Source: JAHEYG01 sp040403535
GTDB lineage: Bacteria > Bacteroidota > Bacteroidia > B-17B0 > Aurantibacillaceae
Reading direction: 5' to 3'
Assembly: GCA_040403535.1 (NCBI GenBank)
Contig: JBBAKL010000100.1
Coordinates: forward strand, 1-9,372
Length of the DNA: 9,372 nt
Shown: in pieces, positions 5,597 through 9,372 of the stretch
Numbering within the stretch: position 1 is the first letter of the stretch
Layout of the letters: each line of letters starts with the position of its first letter
Translations under genes and position numbers: made by a program
The notes under the pieces: generated by a model
The model's input: only the letters and a program-made list of their open reading frames with translations
Databases searched by the model: none
Told to the model about the DNA's origin: nothing

Positions 5597-6271
5597 TTAA
5601 GGAATGTTATTTTCTGCGCTTACTTTAGTTAATGATTTTATCCGATCGGTAACCATTAAATAAATTACTACGCTTACCACAGCTGCAAAAAAACACCACA
5701 CGGAAATAACGTAGTCATCATACATAAATTTCGTTATTACGTAGGAAATAAAAATCAATACACCTAAAACAGGAACCTTTTTTACAGATGAAATCAGCAA
5801 TGGCCCAACCGTTGCGCCAAAATACAAAATCGCTGTAAGCGGATTGTCTTTGTTAGGGAAATCCACCAAATACAAAATATGGTACTGATCAATTTTGGCG
5901 CTCACCGGATAATTCATCATATAATATGCCGAAAATATTGCAAAGACTAATCCACAACCTAAAAACATCAACTGAATAGTTTTTCTGGTTTTATTTTCTT
6001 CAAGCGGAATTACTGATGCGCCTATCCAAACCGGCCAAACAAGTAATGCAAATACAAGAAAAGTAAAAATAAATGGCTGCTGCTGTGAAGGAGGCTCGCC
6101 CTTTGATAAAAACAACCAGACAAAACCTTCAACCAACTGCTGAATTGAAAACATCAACGGGATGGCCGCAAATAACTTTTTCTTTGGTTCATCTGCCTTA
6201 ACTAATGAAACAATACCAAAAGCACCTAAAACTGTACCCGAAACAAAACTTGCTGTTGCAGAAAAACACAT
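5597..6271 (-). CDS. DUF6629 family membrane protein
   Basis: A 224-residue polytopic inner-membrane protein. It begins MCFSATASFVSGTVLGAFGI, the characteristic start of the DUF6629 family, and carries the second family landmark IQQLVEGFVWLF (43-54). Hydrophobic segments suggest about seven membrane helices: roughly residues 6-25, 33-55, 66-90, 98-119, 144-161, 166-183 and 188-207, with a hydrophilic C-terminus (TDRIKSLTKVSAENNIP). No function is established for the family. It is the last gene of the operon, 27 nt after the phosphoribosyltransferase. Its stop codon abuts the stop codon of the small lipoprotein on the other strand with no base between. The ATG at 6271 gives the conserved N-terminus, so the start is secure. 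Confidence 0.85.
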   Translation of the reverse strand: MCFSATASFVSGTVLGAFGIVSLVKADEPKKKLFAAIPLMFSIQQLVEGFVWLFLSKGEPPSQQQPFIFTFLVFALLVWPVWIGASVIPLEENKTRKTIQLMFLGCGLVFAIFSAYYMMNYPVSAKIDQYHILYLVDFPNKDNPLTAILYFGATVGPLLISSVKKVPVLGVLIFISYVITKFMYDDYVISVWCFFAAVVSVVIYLMVTDRIKSLTKVSAENNIP

Positions 6272-6298
6272 ATCGTCTATTCTAATTTAAATTTTAGT

Positions 6299-6919
6299 TT
6301 AACTTTTCAAAAAAGCCGCAGCCTTATCATCGCTCACTTGTTCGAAATCTTCGTAAAAAGCTCCTACTCCTGTAAAATATTCCGCTGCATATAAATACAC
6401 AAATTGGTCGCACACATTTTCAATTACTCCTACCTTGTCTAATGGAACAACCGGACTGGCAACAATAATTTTTGAAACGCCGGCTTTACGAAGCATATCT
6501 ATAGTGATTAGTAAAGTATTTCCTGTTGCTATTCCATCATCTGCAATGATAACGGTTTTGTTTTTAAAATCGATAACGGGTTTATTACCTCTGAATAGCT
6601 TTGTCCGCTGATCCAGTTGTTTTCGTATGCGGGCAACTTCCTGTTGAATATATTCATCTGTTACATCCGCTTCTTTGTTCACAGAAACCAGATTTTCAGT
6701 TACCGCACCAATAGCGTACTCGGAATTAGAAGGGTGTCCTATTTTTTTCGAAAGAATGATATCCAACGGTAATTTCAAATAACTTGAAATTTCGTAGGCA
6801 ACCGGCAGGCCTCCTCGCGGGATACCAAGTACAATGGTATTTGGCAAGGAATGATAAGCTTTTAGTTTTTGTGCTAAAAGTTTACCGGCCTGTTCCCTGT
6901 TTTCAAAAACCATTTCCAT
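6299..6919 (-). CDS. Phosphoribosyltransferase-fold protein
   Basis: A 206-residue type I phosphoribosyltransferase-fold protein (PF00156). The N-terminal part carries VLGIPRGGLPVAYEI (30-44), then LDIILSKKIGHPSNSEYAIGAV (52-73); the PRPP-binding loop is VIIADDGIATGNTL (123-136), with Asp127/Asp128 and the following GIATG. The 'GIPRGG' and 'KIG.P.n.E.AIGAV' motifs mark the uncharacterised subgroup that elsewhere is fused to dienelactone-hydrolase or erythromycin-esterase domains (for example M. tuberculosis Rv0571c and Rv2030c), not a purine-salvage enzyme. The reaction is not known. The start at 6919 lies one base after the hydrolase stop (TAA-T-ATG), strongly suggesting translational coupling; Met3 (6913) is a second possible start. 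Confidence 0.87.
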   Translation of the reverse strand: MEMVFENREQAGKLLAQKLKAYHSLPNTIVLGIPRGGLPVAYEISSYLKLPLDIILSKKIGHPSNSEYAIGAVTENLVSVNKEADVTDEYIQQEVARIRKQLDQRTKLFRGNKPVIDFKNKTVIIADDGIATGNTLLITIDMLRKAGVSKIIVASPVVPLDKVGVIENVCDQFVYLYAAEYFTGVGAFYEDFEQVSDDKAAAFLKS

Positions 6920-6920
6920 A

Positions 6921-7556
6921 TTACTTCAAATACTTAGCAAACCATAAACTTGCAAGTCGCGCTACCTCATCTAAAGCTCCGGGTTCTTCAAATAAATGAG
7001 TAGCACCATTCACTAAGGTGATTTCTTTCTCACAATTCATGGATTGCAATGCTTGCTGATTTAATTCGAGAACGCCTCTGTCTTCTGATCCAACCACTAA
7101 TAAAACCGGCACTTGCAACTTACCTAATACAGGTTCTGCTAAGTCGGGCCGGCCGCCTCTCGAAACAATGGCTTTAACCACATCTTTTAATACTGCTGCA
7201 GCAAATATTGCCGAGGCAGCGCCGGTGCTTGCGCCAAAATAACCAAGCGGTAATTTTTTTAACTCATCCTGATTTTTAACCCACTGTGTGGTTTCATACA
7301 AACGTGCGCTTAACAAATTCATGTTAAAACGATTATCGAAAACATCATATTCTTGTTCCGTTAATAAATCAAAAAGCAAAGTAGCAAAACCTTGTTGGTT
7401 CAGATAGTTGGCTACAAACTGATTACGGGAACTCTTTCGGCTGCTCCCGCTACCATGCAAAAAAAGTATTAAACCTTTTGCTTGATCCGGAATTGTTAAA
7501 TCCCCTTCCAACTCAGCATTCTTTACTGAAATAATTACATTGTTGGTTAGTTTCAT
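6921..7556 (-). CDS. Dienelactone-hydrolase-like alpha/beta hydrolase
   Basis: A 211-residue cytoplasmic alpha/beta hydrolase without a signal peptide. It shows the oxyanion strand FLHGSGSSR (32-40), the nucleophile elbow GASTGA with Ser110, Asp159 in VVGSEDRGV and His187 in GATHLFEEPGAL, a complete Ser-Asp-His triad. The small size, HGSGSSR and the 'GA.THLFEEPGALE' ending match the DLH-like proteins paired with phosphoribosyltransferases, which is what follows here after one base. Substrate unknown. I take ATG 7556 as the start; a TTG directly before it (7557-7559) would add one residue. recR ends 7 nt upstream, so this is the second gene of the recR operon. Confidence 0.88.
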   Translation of the reverse strand: MKLTNNVIISVKNAELEGDLTIPDQAKGLILFLHGSGSSRKSSRNQFVANYLNQQGFATLLFDLLTEQEYDVFDNRFNMNLLSARLYETTQWVKNQDELKKLPLGYFGASTGAASAIFAAAVLKDVVKAIVSRGGRPDLAEPVLGKLQVPVLLVVGSEDRGVLELNQQALQSMNCEKEITLVNGATHLFEEPGALDEVARLASLWFAKYLK

Positions 7557-7563
7557 CAATTAA

Positions 7564-8184
7564 TTATTTTACTGAAAAAAATGTATTAAACGGTAATCGA
7601 TTGGTAATCGATTTTCCAAGAGTAGCTTCATCGGCGTACTCCAATTCGTCGCCAACTGCCAAGCCACGTGCAATAGCAGATAATTCAACCTGATGTGGTG
7701 CCAGTTTACGATAAATGTAAAAAGAAGTAGTCTCACCCTCCATGGTGGCGTTTAATGCCAAAATCACTTCCTTAATCTCACCAACAGCAACACGGTTTAC
7801 CAACGATTCAATATTCAATTGTCCCGGACCTACGCCATCCATTGGGGATATCAATCCGCCTAATACATGATACAAGCCTCTGAATAAACCGGTGTTCTCC
7901 ACGGCCATCACATCACGGTAATCCTGCACAACGCATACAACAGATTTATCACGACTGTTATTCGCGCATACTTCACATATATCGCTTTCGCAAATATTAT
8001 GACAATTCTGGCAATACTTTAAATCGGTTTTTAATTGCTGTATTATGCTTGACAAATACGTTGTATCATCATGATTTTGCTTAATCAAATGCAACACGTA
8101 ACGGAGTGCGGTTTTTTTACCTACGCCCGGTAATTGCGAAAAAGCATCAACGGCTTGCTCGATTATTTTAGAACTGTACTGCAT
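7564..8184 (-). CDS. recR: Recombination protein RecR
   Basis: RecR, which with RecO (and RecF) loads RecA at single-stranded gaps during recombinational repair. In this 206-residue form the helix-hairpin-helix is QLPGVGKKTALR (17-28). The four zinc ligands are Cys58, Cys61, Cys70 and Cys73 (YCQNCHNICESDICEVC). The TOPRIM domain runs from VVCVVQDYRDVMAVENTG (82-99) through the conserved GP...l....R of the clamp linker to ATMEGETT (146-153), and the C-terminus has GLAVGDELEYADEATLGKS. I chose ATG 8184 (MQYSSKIIEQAVDAFSQLPG), which matches the usual RecR N-terminus, over ATG 8202, which would add six residues overlapping a promoter-like box. The last codons contain an 11-bp tandem repeat. First gene of a four-gene operon. 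Confidence 0.96.
   Translation of the reverse strand: MQYSSKIIEQAVDAFSQLPGVGKKTALRYVLHLIKQNHDDTTYLSSIIQQLKTDLKYCQNCHNICESDICEVCANNSRDKSVVCVVQDYRDVMAVENTGLFRGLYHVLGGLISPMDGVGPGQLNIESLVNRVAVGEIKEVILALNATMEGETTSFYIYRKLAPHQVELSAIARGLAVGDELEYADEATLGKSITNRLPFNTFFSVK
7592..7613. repeat. Exact 11-bp tandem repeat with nested palindromes in the 3' end of recR
   Basis: GGTAATCGATT occurs twice back to back (7592-7602 and 7603-7613). Each unit contains the 8-bp palindrome AATCGATT, so the two copies can also pair as an 8-bp stem with a 3-nt loop. Because 11 is not a multiple of three, the two copies are read in different frames (minus strand: S-I-T, then N-R-L-P). A T7 run (complement of 7575-7581) lies downstream on the minus strand. 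Confidence 0.9.
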
Positions 8185-8189
8185 TTCAA

Positions 8190-8197
8190 CAAATTTA
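8190..8197 (-). promoter_or_regulatory. Putative -7 box of the recR operon
   Basis: On the minus strand the sequence reads TAAATTTG, an exact TAnnTTTG match, ending 5 nt before the ATG at 8184. If used, the recR transcript would be essentially leaderless and the upstream ATG at 8202 could not be the start. No good TTTG element is visible 19-21 nt upstream, so the box could be chance. Confidence 0.4.
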
Positions 8198-8245
8198 AGC
8201 ATATACCCCTGCTAATTGGAGTTAAACTATTAACAATTTGACAAT

Positions 8246-8276
8246 TTTGACTGTGAAGAATTAAATAATAAAACTG
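8246..8276 (+). promoter_or_regulatory. Weak promoter candidate for the symporter gene
   Basis: TTTG at 8246-8249 is followed after 19 nt by TAAAACTG at 8269-8276, which keeps the TA and final TG of TAnnTTTG. Transcription near 8280 would give a leader of about 45 nt to the ATG at 8327. A second, start-proximal candidate (TATCTCTT at 8305-8312) is poorer. Confidence 0.25.
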
Positions 8277-8326
8277 AGCAAACATTTCAATTTTTAGGCA
8301 TTTTTATCTCTTAAGAAAATCATCTC

Positions 8327-9372
8327 ATGTCGCCCATACTGATTATTTCCTTTATAGCTATTTACTTTCTATTCTTAATGGGAATAGCCTGGCACACTTC
8401 CCGCAAGAGTACCGCCGATGCTTATTTCTTGGGTAATAAGGCTTCTCCCTGGTACGTTGTAGCATTTGGAATGATTGGCGATTCACTCAGCGGGGTAACT
8501 TACATTTCGGTACCCGGAAAAGTGGGAGCTGCACATTTTTCGTATTTGCAGTTAGTTATCGGTTACTTTGTTGGTTACTTCATCATTTCTCATGTATTAT
8601 TGCCCATCTATTACAAACTTAATTTAACATCTATCTACGAATACCTGCGATCACGTTTCGGAAGAAACACACAAAAAACAGGAGCCCTCTTTTTTATTTT
8701 GTCGCGCATTATGGGAGCAGCCGGCCGTTTATATCTGGCCGCCGGTGTTATTCAATTGTTTGTTTTTGATCAATTTGAAACTGTACACATTCCCTTTTGG
8801 GTAAGTGTTTCTGTTATTTTGGGATTAATGCTTCTTTATACGTACAAAGGCGGCATTAAAACGCTGGTTTGGACCGATACGTTTCAGTCATTCTTTCTGG
8901 TTCTGGGCGTAGTGCTTTCGATTATCGCTATCATCAGTAAACTAGATATCTCTATTGGCGACGCGGTTAAGAACATTGTGAGTTCGGAATACACAGAAAC
9001 CTTTTTTTGGGATTGGAAAAAATCAAATTTCTTCTTTAAAGAATTTTTAGGAGGAATTTTTATTGCAGTTGCCATGACCGGACTTGATCAAAACATGATG
9101 CAGAAAAACCTCAGCTGTAAATCATTGGGCGAAGCGCAAAAAAACATTTTTTGGTTTAGCATAATTATGGTTGTGGTTACAGTAATTTTTTTGGCACTGG
9201 GAGCAATGCTATACATATATTACAATCAAACAGGAACCGCTCTTCCAATCAATCCTGAAACAGGAAAAGTAATTAGTGATAAGGTGTTCCCGAATCTGGC
9301 CTTAAATCATTTAGGAATTTTTGCCGGTTTAGTATTTATTATCGGATTAACTGCCGCTACTTTTTCGAGCGC
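8327..9372 (+). CDS. Sodium:solute symporter (SSS/SLC5 family), N-terminal part
   Basis: An open frame from ATG 8327 to the window edge, 348 residues without a stop, cut before its C-terminus (family members are usually about 480-570 residues). It begins with a membrane helix (ILIISFIAIYFLFLMGIAW), then the family signature STADAYFLGNKASPWYVVAF (28-47), SLSGVTYISVPGKVG (53-67), SIYEYLRSRFG (102-112), the SSS motif YKGGIKTLVWTDTFQS (173-188) and AMTGLDQNMMQKNL (249-262). These place it in the sodium-coupled LeuT-fold symporters of the inner membrane. The substrate (sugar, amino acid, carboxylate, vitamin) cannot be read from the sequence. It is transcribed away from recR across a 142-nt shared upstream region. 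Confidence 0.93.
   Translation, partial: MSPILIISFIAIYFLFLMGIAWHTSRKSTADAYFLGNKASPWYVVAFGMIGDSLSGVTYISVPGKVGAAHFSYLQLVIGYFVGYFIISHVLLPIYYKLNLTSIYEYLRSRFGRNTQKTGALFFILSRIMGAAGRLYLAAGVIQLFVFDQFETVHIPFWVSVSVILGLMLLYTYKGGIKTLVWTDTFQSFFLVLGVVLSIIAIISKLDISIGDAVKNIVSSEYTETFFWDWKKSNFFFKEFLGGIFIAVAMTGLDQNMMQKNLSCKSLGEAQKNIFWFSIIMVVVTVIFLALGAMLYIYYNQTGTALPINPETGKVISDKVFPNLALNHLGIFAGLVFIIGLTAATFSS

Noticed and set aside
6784..6999. 71-residue plus-strand frame opposite the PRTase/hydrolase junction
   Set aside because: Antisense to two well-supported genes and without motif or promoter.
8233..8249. Tandem near-repeat ACAATTTG / ACAATTTTG between recR and the symporter as regulator sites
   Set aside because: Two short AT-rich units of unequal length are too little to support a binding site.
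8884..9075. 63-residue minus-strand frame opposite the symporter
   Set aside because: Antisense to a continuous SSS-family reading frame, with no features of its own.
1..9372. Defence island, mobile element, CRISPR or RNA gene
   Set aside because: No repeats with spacers, transposase, integrase, nuclease or toxin-antitoxin genes, and no tRNA or rRNA-like segments were seen on either strand; all genes are chromosomal types with even composition.

Overview
The window reads as ordinary chromosomal DNA of an AT-rich, free-living member of the Bacteroidota. Three signs support this. Start codons lack recognisable Shine-Dalgarno sequences. Several genes are preceded by an octamer fitting the Bacteroidota -7 promoter consensus TAnnTTTG. 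Lipoprotein signals end in the 'SC' form common in that phylum. I see no rRNA, tRNA, CRISPR array, insertion sequence, prophage or integrase, and no base-composition break suggesting a recent island. There is no gene-free stretch above 300 bases; the longest is 164 bases (2722-2885).

Left part (1-2721, all plus strand): the C-terminal end of a TSUP (TauE/SafE, YfcA-like) membrane transporter cut by the window edge; a small four-cysteine zinc-ribbon protein; a DUF1801 (YdhG-like) protein; then a probable two-gene unit of a WecD-like GNAT acyltransferase, starting at a TTG codon, and a membrane-anchored alpha/beta-hydrolase lipoprotein of BEM46 type.

Middle part (2722-5596, plus strand): a short BLUF blue-light photoreceptor with all flavin-site residues present; an acetyl-CoA hydrolase/transferase-family CoA-transferase; a class I SAM-dependent methyltransferase starting at GTG; and a 46-residue lipoprotein that is easy to miss. 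The CoA-transferase and methyltransferase each have a TAnnTTTG box within 9-16 nt of the start codon, so their mRNAs should be almost leaderless and they are probably transcribed separately.

Right part (5597-8184, minus strand): a tight operon, in transcription order recR, dienelactone-hydrolase-like alpha/beta hydrolase, phosphoribosyltransferase, DUF6629 membrane protein, with gaps of 7, 1 and 27 nt. The hydrolase/phosphoribosyltransferase pair is the two-gene form of a domain pair that occurs fused elsewhere. The operon ends tail-to-tail against the small lipoprotein with no intergenic base, and its only plausible terminator lies inside the lipoprotein's coding sequence. Divergent from recR, at the right edge, is a sodium:solute symporter (SSS family) cut by the window end.

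I do not see a clear new multi-gene system. The points most worth a second look are the recR-linked hydrolase/PRTase/DUF6629 operon, the near-leaderless promoter layout, the BLUF photoreceptor without an evident partner, the small lipoprotein with an overlapping antisense terminator, and an exact 11-bp tandem repeat in the 3' end of recR.
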